Below are positions 48,820-57,335 of a stretch of DNA of 64,000 bases, piece after piece (positions within the stretch are counted from its first letter, which is position 1; every line of letters begins with the position of its first letter). Both the position numbers and the translations under genes were made by a program. Origin of the DNA: Companilactobacillus halodurans (GTDB taxonomy: Bacteria; Bacillota; Bacilli; Lactobacillales; Lactobacillaceae); NCBI RefSeq assembly GCF_009600985.1, contig NZ_VDFP01000011.1:1-64000 (forward strand), in the 5' to 3' direction. Under the pieces are notes generated by a model that saw only the letters and a list, made by a program, of their open reading frames with translations, had not been told where the DNA came from and made no database searches.

Positions 48820-48866
48820 CAAAAATACCCCTTAGACATACAAAAGTTTGTATATCTAAGGGGTAT
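48820..48866 (-). terminator. terminator after the flavodoxin-like reductase gene
   Basis: 20-bp stem with one mismatch (48825-48844 with 48847-48866, arms built on ATACCCCTTAGA), T-run on the minus strand. Confidence 0.9.
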
Positions 48867-48887
48867 TTTTCTCTTCCAATAAAAAAA

Positions 48888-49427
48888 CTAATTAATACTT
48901 TTCCCTAAGTCGGCTGCCTCTGCAATATGCTTATTCAATTCATTGTTATTCCATGAATTTGAAGCAAGAACTTCTCCTTTTATATTCCAACGCATATATT
49001 TACAAAGTTGATCAAAATATTCTACTAGAGAATGATAAAATTCACTGTCTTTATTCCCGGAACTATAACCACTAATAAGAACATAAACATCTTTACCGTC
49101 TTTTAATTCATGGTTGTATTCATAAAATCTATCAATAACTGTTTTCAATTCAGCGTTGATTCCATAGTAATAAAGAGAAGTACATAATACCAAAACGCCT
49201 GCGTCCAAAATCCTAGGCATAACTTCCTTAGAGATAATATCGTCATCATGAATCGTCATTTCATTTTCATCTATTTTTAGAAAATCAATTTTTGATGCAT
49301 TTAAACCAGCATCGAATCGATATAAATCATTGGTTTTAGAAACACCATTAACAAATGCGTCTGCCAATTGACTTGAAGTTCCATTTTTGTGTGGACTACC
49401 AGTTAAAACTGTGATTTTTTTTGCCAT
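48888..49427 (-). CDS. NAD(P)H-dependent FMN reductase-like flavoprotein
   Basis: 179 residues with a flavodoxin-like fold. The FMN phosphate loop is TGSPHKNGTSSQLA (about 9-22), and the central LVLCTSLYYYGINAELKTVIDRF is typical of the family. The probable role is quinone or azo reduction; substrate unknown. Single gene. Confidence 0.85.
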   Translation of the reverse strand: MAKKITVLTGSPHKNGTSSQLADAFVNGVSKTNDLYRFDAGLNASKIDFLKIDENEMTIHDDDIISKEVMPRILDAGVLVLCTSLYYYGINAELKTVIDRFYEYNHELKDGKDVYVLISGYSSGNKDSEFYHSLVEYFDQLCKYMRWNIKGEVLASNSWNNNELNKHIAEAADLGKSIN

Positions 49428-49524
49428 ATTTTTTATCTCCTTTAATTATCACTACTATACTAATTCTTAAAGTTTACTTTAGGTCAATACCCATTAAGAG
49501 ATAATTTATTATTTATTTCTCAAA

Positions 49525-49563
49525 CAAAAAAATATATTCTCAGCAAAAACACTGAGAATATAT
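49525..49563 (-). terminator. terminator after the aldo/keto reductase gene
   Basis: 12-bp perfect stem ATATATTCTCAG/CTGAGAATATAT (49532-49543 and 49552-49563), followed on the minus strand by seven A-complement T. Confidence 0.88.
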
Positions 49564-49588
49564 CTTGAAAAACTATAATTTATTAATT

Positions 49589-50398
49589 TTAATTATCATA
49601 ATTCAAATGCTCGTTTTCATCCAAACCATTAATTTCTTTAATTTCATCATCAGTCAAATTGAAATCGAAAATATCAAAGTTTGCTTTAACGTGTTCAGGG
49701 TTTGATGACTTAGGGAAAATAACGAATCCTGTATCAACTTGCCAACGAAGTACAACCTGAGCAGCACTCTTGTTGTGAGCTTTAGCAATCTTATTGATGG
49801 TCTCATTTTGAAGTACTAAATGACCATGTCCAATTGGAGAATAGCCTTCATTCACAATGCCATTGTCTTTATCGAATTTAGCCAATTCAACTTGAGTCTT
49901 GAGTGGGTGACGCTCAATTTGATTTACCATAGGCTTAACTTTTGCGACCGCAAAGAGCTTCTTTAATTGTTCTTCTGAAAAGTTAGAAACACCAATAGCC
50001 TTAGCTTTTCCATCTGCATAAATCTTTTCGAGTGCTTTCCAAGTATCCAAAGTCAATTGGAAATTGTCTTCATTTGGCCAGTGAATCAAATAAAGATCCA
50101 AATAATCCAATTGAAGGTCACTCAAAGTTTTATCAAACGCAGCCAAAGTTGAATCATAACCTTGATCAGCATTCCAAACTTTTGAAGTGATGAATAAGTC
50201 TTCTCTTTTAACTCCCGAATCTTTAAGAGCCTTACCTACTTCAACCTCATTGCCATAAATATGAGCACAGTCAAAGTGACGATATCCAGCGTCGATTGCA
50301 CCTTTTATTGCGTCAGCCACTTCGGATTTTTTGATTTGATATGTCCCAAAGCCTAACATAGGGATAGAAACACCATTACTTAATTTTTGAAATTCCAT
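49589..50398 (-). CDS. aldo/keto reductase
   Basis: NADPH-dependent carbonyl reductase with an (alpha/beta)8 barrel. 269 residues; DAGYRHFDCAHIYGNEVEVG carries the catalytic Asp and Tyr, the Lys is in ITSKVWNADQG, and the His is in LYLIHWPNED; the cofactor loop appears as IFPKSSNPEHV. Close in type to 2,5-diketo-D-gluconate reductase-like enzymes. Single gene. Confidence 0.93.
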   Translation of the reverse strand: MEFQKLSNGVSIPMLGFGTYQIKKSEVADAIKGAIDAGYRHFDCAHIYGNEVEVGKALKDSGVKREDLFITSKVWNADQGYDSTLAAFDKTLSDLQLDYLDLYLIHWPNEDNFQLTLDTWKALEKIYADGKAKAIGVSNFSEEQLKKLFAVAKVKPMVNQIERHPLKTQVELAKFDKDNGIVNEGYSPIGHGHLVLQNETINKIAKAHNKSAAQVVLRWQVDTGFVIFPKSSNPEHVKANFDIFDFNLTDDEIKEINGLDENEHLNYDN

Positions 50399-50646
50399 AT
50401 TATTGCCCTCCTGCTAAAAACTAAACTACTATTTAATAATACATTACAATTTATTTAATTGGAAAGATACGCTCTGAACTTTTTCAATCACGAAACTTAG
50501 CTATGATGTTACACTCAAGTTTAATAAATAATTCAACTCCATTTTTACAAATCACACTGAATTTATTTAATCTAGATAGCAAAATAAAGCAGTTGTGTGA
50601 GAATGATTACATTTTCAATTAATGCTTTAGAATAGAGTTCAAATAA

Positions 50647-51196
50647 TGGATATTAAAGAATTAAATCTTGTCACAAAAGAAATCGAAAGTTTTTCAAGGC
50701 TAGAACATATCGGAAATGGAAAAAAATAAAGAAATCAAAATCTATTTTTAATTTCTTCAGAGCATGGATCGAATGGAATAACGTTTTAGATGTTATCAAT
50801 AGCTACAAAAATATTAACATGAATTTACATAATGTTACTTCGCATGATTTTTTGGTCTTGTTTCTCCATTATGGGGATGTTATGATAACTTATTGAAACA
50901 ATCTTTAAGTCAAGACCCGCTTTAGATTATAGAAAAATTGCTCGCCAACTTTATGACATTCGTCAGACACATCCTAAGTATTCATTTACGGTTGCTTTGG
51001 TATCAAAGTTAGATACTTGTAAATTTTTGTCAGATAATGATTTAGATAAAATGATTCTTTTATTGGCAAAAATTTCTAATAATCCTAATGTGACAACAAA
51101 GAAATAACCCATTCAAAGTTTGGTGATTGTTTGTACGAAATACTCTATAGTCTCTCAAATTTTTCGATTCTAAGAACTGCTAAAAATTCATTTTAA
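50647..51196 (+). pseudogene. decayed copy of the 183-codon gene at 58708-59259
   Basis: Starts MDIKELNLVTKEIESFS and then reaches a stop after GNGKK. Further homologous pieces follow in shifted frames (WIEWNNVLDVINSYK, NMNLHNVTSHDF, KYSFTVALVSKL, FLSDNDLDKMI) to an end NSF-like stop at 51194-51196. At least two frameshifts or small deletions. The right-hand copy is intact, so this is a remnant of a duplication. Function of the family unknown. Confidence 0.85.
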
Positions 51197-51202
51197 TTTA
51201 AA

Positions 51203-51230
51203 AAGTCACGACAAAGTCGTGGCTTTTTTT
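51203..51230 (+). terminator. terminator of the decayed copy
   Basis: 10-bp stem AAGTCACGAC/GTCGTGGCTT with a 3-base loop and seven T. Confidence 0.88.
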
Positions 51231-51312
51231 CAGTGTTATAAAGATTTATTTTGATTTAATAATCTATCTTGATAATCATCATATTCTCGCAAATATTTCA
51301 TTGGAAATGGGA

Positions 51313-53421
51313 TTACAGTAAGCTGTTTTGGCGGACAAAATCAACACTCATCATTTTTGCAATATCACCAAAAGAATCTAAAATGACCTTGTCATCCCCT
51401 GTCAGTGCTGTAATCTTCCTAAATTTAATTGCCTTACTGATTTCTTGCTTTATACCAGAACTCCGTTTAGTTCCTACATAGTAAAGAAATGCATTATTGT
51501 ACCTTGTAATACCGATACCATCAAAACCTGGGAACAAAGATGTTGGATCCTTTTGACGAACTGAATTGTTAAAAGTATAGTTGAAATTTTTTTCTAAATC
51601 TCGACAAATACTTCGAAATTTCTTCTTTTTGAAACTTATTTGACTATCTAATTTTAATTGATCTTTAATTTCACCTATTGAAACCACAGAAGTCGAAATT
51701 TTTTTAACTGCAGCAATCAATAGATTCACATCTTCATCATTATACTCATCATGTGTGGTTTGGTGATTTATACTTAAAAAAGTTTTCAAATCTTTAATCA
51801 CTTCATTTTTTAACACAATCTTTTCACTATCAAAGTGTATTTCACGTTCTTTTATTTCATCTTGCAGTGGAACAACCTGTATTGATGTTTGTGTGATTAA
51901 CAAATAGTCTGAGCCTGACTTAATAACACAATCAACACGATCCCAGTGATATTTTTTTTCTTTACTTTTAATTGTGTCGGCAACATCATAAACAACATGT
52001 GCCAACTCACTTTTCCTATTGTAATTTTCTAAACTAACAATGTCTGAATCAAATAACATTGTTCCTTCAGAAGATATACTTAATTTGATAACTTTTATCG
52101 AACCTTTTTTAATCCATTCGAAACTAAAGAATTCATAACAGCTAACTAATTTCAATAAATCTCCAGAAACCAGCGTCATCTGTTTCTGGCGTATGTCATT
52201 TTTGACAATCAAATTAAGAAAAGTATTTATAATTTCTGGACTCTTAACAATATCTTTATTTTGAACTTCTCCATCAACTTTATGCTTTTTTAGTTTCCAA
52301 TTAACTTTATTAGTTTTATGGTTCAAGTTTCCCAAACCATCAGGTGTAATATGTTGAATGATTTTTTTATCTTGTCCCAATTGATATCGTTCATCAACAC
52401 TCATATCTTTACGAGCATCACGAATTACTTGGATATTAAGTCCATCAACTGCTTGATTGGCACAAGTAATCGTAATATTCTCCCACTTTAATAACTCACT
52501 ATCTTGAAAACCTGCCATTAACAAATCAGTTAATTGTTTTGAAATCAAATCGTCAGGATCAAAAAATAAATTTATCGTCTTATTTTGAAGATGATCCCAA
52601 ATATTATCAACATCAACTGCCAATTTACCGTCAACAAATTGCTCTTCTTTTCTTTCTTTCAATTTGAATCCATCAAGAAAATATTTATTAAAGTAAGTAT
52701 TCATTTCATCTAATAATTGGTTTAAAATCCCGATTTTACTTTTACTAAAGTTTTCTAAATCTTCTAAAGAAAGATAATTTATTAAATTTTTTTTATGACC
52801 ATTGTGTCTTTCATATAAGACTATTTTTCTCTCTTTTTTCCCATAATCATAGGTGCGTTGCATTTGTTCACGATTATTATCCCAGACATATGGTTCCTGA
52901 ACTTCCTGAACTTTCTTAATTTTACTGATTTCAGTAAACGTCGTCACACCAATTTCGAAATTTTTTTCCCAGTTAAGAGATACCTTTAAGGTAATCATTT
53001 GTTTTAAATCATCTGCTAATATTTTGGGTTGTTGTCCCTTGCCAACAAACAAATAAGGAGTGATGCTTTTTTCAGGTAACATCACTTCATCAATTGCTAA
53101 TTGATTAATCATTAATTGAACGATATTATTTTCATAAATTGGAGTTTTCTTATTAAAGATACCAAAATCTACTTTAGTATAAGTTATTTCATTATTTATT
53201 TTTGGTTCAACAAATTCATTTTTTTTAAACAAAATTACATACCTAAGTGAATTAATAGCTGTTAAAGCTTGTAACTTTAATTTACTAATATCTTTTTGAA
53301 ATTGTTTATATGAACTTTTACTTTCCAACTGAGCATAGATTAAATCAAAATCATGATTTAATTTAAGAAAATCTAAATCGTAAACTGTCTCATTAGTCCT
53401 AACCATCTTTTTAATTTCCAA
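51313..53421 (-). CDS. large protein of unknown family, partner of the helicase-nuclease
   Basis: 702 residues, very AT-rich gene, no signal peptide or membrane helix. I do not recognise a family. Visible: a first half with beta-rich segments (TPYLFVGKGQQPK near 121-133), a helical middle (LSLEDLENFSKSKIGILNQL), the block GLNIQVIRD (327-335) followed by IIQHIT (354-359), and a late FPGFDGIGITRYNNAFLYYVG stretch. The block arrangement and the linkage to a helicase and a nuclease recall PIWI-RE-type proteins, but I cannot see a catalytic set; treat this as a guess. Starts TTG 53421 (GGAGAG seven bases before) or ATG 53406; it overlaps the upstream gene. Confidence 0.7.
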   Translation of the reverse strand: MEIKKMVRTNETVYDLDFLKLNHDFDLIYAQLESKSSYKQFQKDISKLKLQALTAINSLRYVILFKKNEFVEPKINNEITYTKVDFGIFNKKTPIYENNIVQLMINQLAIDEVMLPEKSITPYLFVGKGQQPKILADDLKQMITLKVSLNWEKNFEIGVTTFTEISKIKKVQEVQEPYVWDNNREQMQRTYDYGKKERKIVLYERHNGHKKNLINYLSLEDLENFSKSKIGILNQLLDEMNTYFNKYFLDGFKLKERKEEQFVDGKLAVDVDNIWDHLQNKTINLFFDPDDLISKQLTDLLMAGFQDSELLKWENITITCANQAVDGLNIQVIRDARKDMSVDERYQLGQDKKIIQHITPDGLGNLNHKTNKVNWKLKKHKVDGEVQNKDIVKSPEIINTFLNLIVKNDIRQKQMTLVSGDLLKLVSCYEFFSFEWIKKGSIKVIKLSISSEGTMLFDSDIVSLENYNRKSELAHVVYDVADTIKSKEKKYHWDRVDCVIKSGSDYLLITQTSIQVVPLQDEIKEREIHFDSEKIVLKNEVIKDLKTFLSINHQTTHDEYNDEDVNLLIAAVKKISTSVVSIGEIKDQLKLDSQISFKKKKFRSICRDLEKNFNYTFNNSVRQKDPTSLFPGFDGIGITRYNNAFLYYVGTKRSSGIKQEISKAIKFRKITALTGDDKVILDSFGDIAKMMSVDFVRQNSLL

Positions 53422-55159
53422 TTAAGAACTCTCCAATCAATTTTTTATCTTCAGATGTTAAGGAATTCTGACAATTGAAATCAACTAATGCTGAAACCTC
53501 CATGATTTTGCCATCATTAGTAATAGTCACTGGAGAATAATTTTCACCTATAATATTAATAATTATGGCTCGCCATTTTTTATTTTCATTGTTTTCTAAA
53601 ATATTTAATTTTTTTTGGACTTTTAAAAGTGCATTTTTTCGATCTTCCAAGTGACTTGGATTCCAATTTTTAAAATCAATCGCAACATTATTATTTTCAA
53701 TTTTGTAATCAAACAATTCATTATTCCCTAACTTTTCAAAATTACGCAATTGATTACCAAAAACATCTTCAAAAATATATTTTCCTGCAATTTCTCCCAA
53801 AATTCCTCGATACAAATTTATATACTGAATTGGATTTAAAATATTCTCATTTGGAACCCACTCTGTTGCATAGCCATTACTATCAAAGAACTGTTTCAAA
53901 CCTTTATAGTTCATTAAAATATCTAAACCTGATTCCTGTTCAGAAACACATAACGATGTTTTTTCCTTAAAATCAATTGTCGAACTAAAATCAATTTCTC
54001 CTCGGTTAATTGAACCACAATCAACGCAATATGATATTGATCTATCTGAGTTAGGAAGATATTGTAAACATCTTTTGGAAGTACTTTGTAATAGTTTTAA
54101 ATCATCATTAGAAATCGTTGGATATTTTAAAACCAGTTTGCGAATTTTTTGATATTCCTCGGCAAATTTTTCATCGCTACTCAATCTGTGGACTAACTGA
54201 TTTACATCACGATAGCTATAAGCGGTTAAATTATTTTTTACAACATTGGTATCATAATCTTGTTGCAAAATATTATTTTCTGAATCAACCTTTTTCATTA
54301 GAGAATTAAATTCGGGACTAAACAACATTTTATCTTTATGAATGTATTTAATATTCTTAATGACATTACTGTGAGCTAGTATCAACGGTCGACGAACTTT
54401 ATTAAAAGTCCGATTCATCCTACCTAATGCTTGAATAATCGCTCTAGTATAACTTACTGGAATACTTTTAGTATGTTTAGGATGAGAACAATAGGGGGAT
54501 CTATTTTGAATAGCTTTCATCTGTCTTTTTACTTCAAAAGGTCCTATTTCGTTAGCATCTTGCAGATACTCTAATCCAGTTACAAATTTTAAAATATCTG
54601 AGCTCAATTTAAAATCAGTTAAATTGGTCATGATGTTCGTGACATCGCCTAAATACATTCCTCCTAAATCAATTTGATTCATTCTTTCGTCATTTCTTTG
54701 AACTTCTGGCATAGCTATATTGAATGCTAATGCCTTTTCTTTCTCGCTCATTTTATGTTGCAAATTTTGGCCAACACCTATCGATGCATAAGCACTCAAT
54801 AAATAAACCCTAATATCTTTTTTTTCTAGTAATTCTAAAGCTTGATTTAACATTTCTTGAACTTGCCCATTTTGTGTTGAAATAAAACAAAGTTGAGGTA
54901 AGCTTTCATGTTTATCAGCCAACTCATTGCACAATCCATTAAAAACTTTTTCGATTAAAACTTTTGACATCTCATCCGACTCATCTGCCAACTTTGATTG
55001 CAAGCCCAAAAACGAAGTCAAATTTTTATCTAAAATAAAGTAAACAAAACTTTCAAATAAAGATAAATATCTAGTTCGGAAATATTGTATTTCTTTTTCT
55101 CTATTTTTAATATTTGAACATTTGATTCCGTTAAGAGTTTTTTGTAATTCTGAATCCAA
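53411..55159 (-). CDS. C-terminal half of SF2 helicase with PD-(D/E)XK-like nuclease
   Basis: 582 codons that make sense only as the continuation of the gene upstream. Second RecA-like domain: LSAYASIGVGQN (122-132, motif V) and QALGRMNR (243-250, motif VI with the arginine finger). A CVDCG pair near 378-382 may bind metal. The C-terminus has Glu 456 in RGILGE, Asp 484 in ELFDYKI and IDFK (494-497), the layout of a PD-(D/E)XK nuclease. The TTG start has no ribosome site; the frame is open further upstream to the A8 tract at 55168-55175, where one fewer A would join it to the N-terminal half. Confidence 0.8.
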   Translation of the reverse strand: MDSELQKTLNGIKCSNIKNREKEIQYFRTRYLSLFESFVYFILDKNLTSFLGLQSKLADESDEMSKVLIEKVFNGLCNELADKHESLPQLCFISTQNGQVQEMLNQALELLEKKDIRVYLLSAYASIGVGQNLQHKMSEKEKALAFNIAMPEVQRNDERMNQIDLGGMYLGDVTNIMTNLTDFKLSSDILKFVTGLEYLQDANEIGPFEVKRQMKAIQNRSPYCSHPKHTKSIPVSYTRAIIQALGRMNRTFNKVRRPLILAHSNVIKNIKYIHKDKMLFSPEFNSLMKKVDSENNILQQDYDTNVVKNNLTAYSYRDVNQLVHRLSSDEKFAEEYQKIRKLVLKYPTISNDDLKLLQSTSKRCLQYLPNSDRSISYCVDCGSINRGEIDFSSTIDFKEKTSLCVSEQESGLDILMNYKGLKQFFDSNGYATEWVPNENILNPIQYINLYRGILGEIAGKYIFEDVFGNQLRNFEKLGNNELFDYKIENNNVAIDFKNWNPSHLEDRKNALLKVQKKLNILENNENKKWRAIIINIIGENYSPVTITNDGKIMEVSALVDFNCQNSLTSEDKKLIGEFLIGN

Positions 55160-56972
55160 AGATTGAATTTTTTTTCCAATCTATGTCTATCCTAGAAATT
55201 TTCTTAGTTCTTGAATGAGACAGAGCCATTTCAACTGAGTCCTTTAGAGTCAATTTCAAACCCACTATCCAAGAATCATTTTTTATTTTGTGTTCATGAT
55301 ATCTTTTGACATAATCAAATTCAGAAATTGTTGATTTAGTTAAAAATTTTCTCCCGTTAATAAAATTATCACCTAATTTTTCTTTCAAATAATCCAAATC
55401 ATAATTATCTAAAACTGTTGGTGCAAATGCAGTTGCGGACAATCCATAAACTAGACATTTTTTTGTTAAATTTAAGAGAAAATTTTCAGCTGTCGCATTC
55501 AAAAATGAAGCATTAATTTCTGTTTCTAAATCATGCGCAGCTGAATTTTCAAAATAATAAAGTGACATTCCCTCCTTTTGAAATTCATGATAATCATGCG
55601 GATCATATTGGCTAATCTTGTTAGTCTTATCATTTTGTTTGATTTCAGGTAAGATATTGACTAATCCTTCAATTTGTCTGTCGTCCAATCGTAATGCATG
55701 ATAAATAGTTCTGTAGGCGTCCATTTGAGTAATTGCCATATCTAAATCAGAGCCATGGGAATTTCTAAAATTCATGTATCGTCTTGCACATTGAACGATA
55801 AAATCATTAAAATATTTGATAAAACCGGAAACGCGTCTCAGCATAAGACTAAAGTTTAATTCATCCGGTTCATTTTGATTAACGATAATTTGCTTTAAAT
55901 TTTCATCAAAATGAGCATATCTTTTTTTATTCAAACTCACTAAGGTATTTCCTGGTGTGTGAATCACATAGGAACTTGATTCCATTTCATTAAATTTATA
56001 TAAAAAAGATAATTTGAATTCACTATTTAATTTATTCGCAATTTCGAGAAAATGTTGATACCCTTTACCTTCAGAAAGAATCTTGTTCAATTTTATTGGT
56101 AAATCATTTTCAACTCTTTGCAATCCTTTTAAAATTGAATCAAATAGGTCAATCAAATCAAATTTAATAGTCAAAGCATCATTAATAGACTTATTCCAAA
56201 ATCTTGTTTTAGTACTATCAAATTCATCAAAAACAACTAATGAATTTTCAATTAAAGCAGAGTATTGAAATAATTCTCCTTCGAATTTAAAAAAAGGCGT
56301 ATAACTTCGAATAAATTTATCAGTTGTGGATAGAAAAATTTGAAAATCCTCAGGATGAATTGTTGGATAAATTTTATTTATCCACCTTTGAAGTTCTTCC
56401 GGACATGTCTTTAAAAATGCTTTTATACCTTTTTGTACTTCAACATCATTGAAATTACTAAAATTAATTCCAGCTAAATCCGAAAGAACCTCAGCTAAAC
56501 TTTTTCTAAATTCATATTCCATCTTTTTTAATTCAGACCATCCTGAAATCGTATCTGGGTCAGAGTTATGAATCGTATTATATAAATTAAATGACTCTTG
56601 AAGTTTTATCAAAGCCTTTTCCAAATTTGATTTCATAATTATCATTGGAATTTCTTTATTAGTATAATCATCCACTAATAAACTGACAGTGTCTGTTAAT
56701 GAACGTAAAACAGCAATCTTCTTGTAAGAATATTTCTGGCTTTTTCTCTTACGATTCCATTCATTCACAAAACTCTTCTCCATAAGGTTTTTCTTTTGAT
56801 CAGTCACAAAAAAAGTCTTGAATCCACTATTATTGAGTGCTTGCTGGCATAAGAAAGAAACAACGCTGTAACTTTTTCCACACCCTGTAGGAGCCTCTAA
56901 TACCACTAATTTTCCTGAATTACCGTCTTTATTTATCTGTTTATAAATATTCTCATGATCTGATACTTTCAT
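55131..56972 (-). CDS. N-terminal half of SF2 helicase, frame-interrupted
   Basis: 613 codons from ATG 56972 (MKVSDHENIYKQ), with GGAG twelve bases upstream. First RecA-like domain: Walker A APTGCGKSY (27-35), FFVTDQKKNL (motif Ia-like), Walker B VVFDEFD (246-252) and motif III GLSATA (511-516), with a large helical insert between motifs II and III as in DinG/XPD- or Cas3-like helicases. Motifs V and VI are missing from this frame and appear in the next one. After WKK the frame runs on for only about a dozen residues. With the next ORF the whole protein would be about 1,190 residues. Confidence 0.82.
   Translation of the reverse strand: MKVSDHENIYKQINKDGNSGKLVVLEAPTGCGKSYSVVSFLCQQALNNSGFKTFFVTDQKKNLMEKSFVNEWNRKRKSQKYSYKKIAVLRSLTDTVSLLVDDYTNKEIPMIIMKSNLEKALIKLQESFNLYNTIHNSDPDTISGWSELKKMEYEFRKSLAEVLSDLAGINFSNFNDVEVQKGIKAFLKTCPEELQRWINKIYPTIHPEDFQIFLSTTDKFIRSYTPFFKFEGELFQYSALIENSLVVFDEFDSTKTRFWNKSINDALTIKFDLIDLFDSILKGLQRVENDLPIKLNKILSEGKGYQHFLEIANKLNSEFKLSFLYKFNEMESSSYVIHTPGNTLVSLNKKRYAHFDENLKQIIVNQNEPDELNFSLMLRRVSGFIKYFNDFIVQCARRYMNFRNSHGSDLDMAITQMDAYRTIYHALRLDDRQIEGLVNILPEIKQNDKTNKISQYDPHDYHEFQKEGMSLYYFENSAAHDLETEINASFLNATAENFLLNLTKKCLVYGLSATAFAPTVLDNYDLDYLKEKLGDNFINGRKFLTKSTISEFDYVKRYHEHKIKNDSWIVGLKLTLKDSVEMALSHSRTKKISRIDIDWKKNSIFGFRITKNS
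55168..55175 (-). other. A8 tract at the frame junction of the helicase
   Basis: Eight consecutive A on the coding (minus) strand. Frame 1 reads GAT TGG AAA AAA AAT; with seven A it would read WKKIQSLDSELQK and run into the second ORF without a break. The tract could be a site of RNA polymerase slippage, phase variation or a sequencing or assembly error. Confidence 0.8.
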
Positions 56973-57002
56973 TACTAGAAAAGTCTCCTTTATAAAAAGC
57001 AT

Positions 57003-57335
57003 TTTGAACTACGCTCTGAACTAAATTTTATTTAACCATATAAGGACTTTTCTATCAGTATTAAATGAATTCTTTTTTAATTTATCTTTTTATCCGTGAT
57101 TAATTAATTTATCTATTTAAAAGACAATTTTAATCAAATTATTTATAATGAATAAATCGAATTTATTAACAAATAAAATAATTAACAATCGTAAATTGTG
57201 GGTCATTTCAAAGAATACAAACTATAACGAGTTCCCTTATTTTATTACACCAAATCTTTATTAACCACAAAAATAGATATGGCTAATCGTAATTGCGTGA
57301 TTACCATACCTACCAATTTCGTTATATTTTAATTT
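57003..57335. promoter_or_regulatory. 333-base AT-rich gap upstream of the helicase operon
   Basis: No gene seen. It contains a repeated element, AATCGTAAATTG (57187-57198) and AATCGTAATTG (57285-57295), the first within a short inverted repeat ACAAT/ATTGT. These may be binding sites for a regulator. No clear terminator follows the 331-codon gene, so it may be co-transcribed with the helicase genes. Confidence 0.4.

Larger units (their letters stand above)
50580..51230 (+). repeat. left direct repeat unit flanking the AT-rich island
   Basis: From AAAATAAAG upstream of the broken gene to its terminator, the sequence matches, in the same order and orientation, the unit at 58617-59297. It includes the shared GAGTTCAAATAATGGATATT start region and an AAGTCAC..GTGGCTT terminator stem. 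Confidence 0.75.

Noticed and set aside
50647..51196. Idea that the left repeat gene is a functional split gene
   Set aside because: Homology is broken in several frames, with early stops, unlike the clean single-site break in the helicase.
53411..57002. Assignment of the helicase as Cas3 of a CRISPR system
   Set aside because: No cas gene and no repeat array is nearby; the nuclease part is a C-terminal PD-(D/E)XK-like region and not an N-terminal HD domain.
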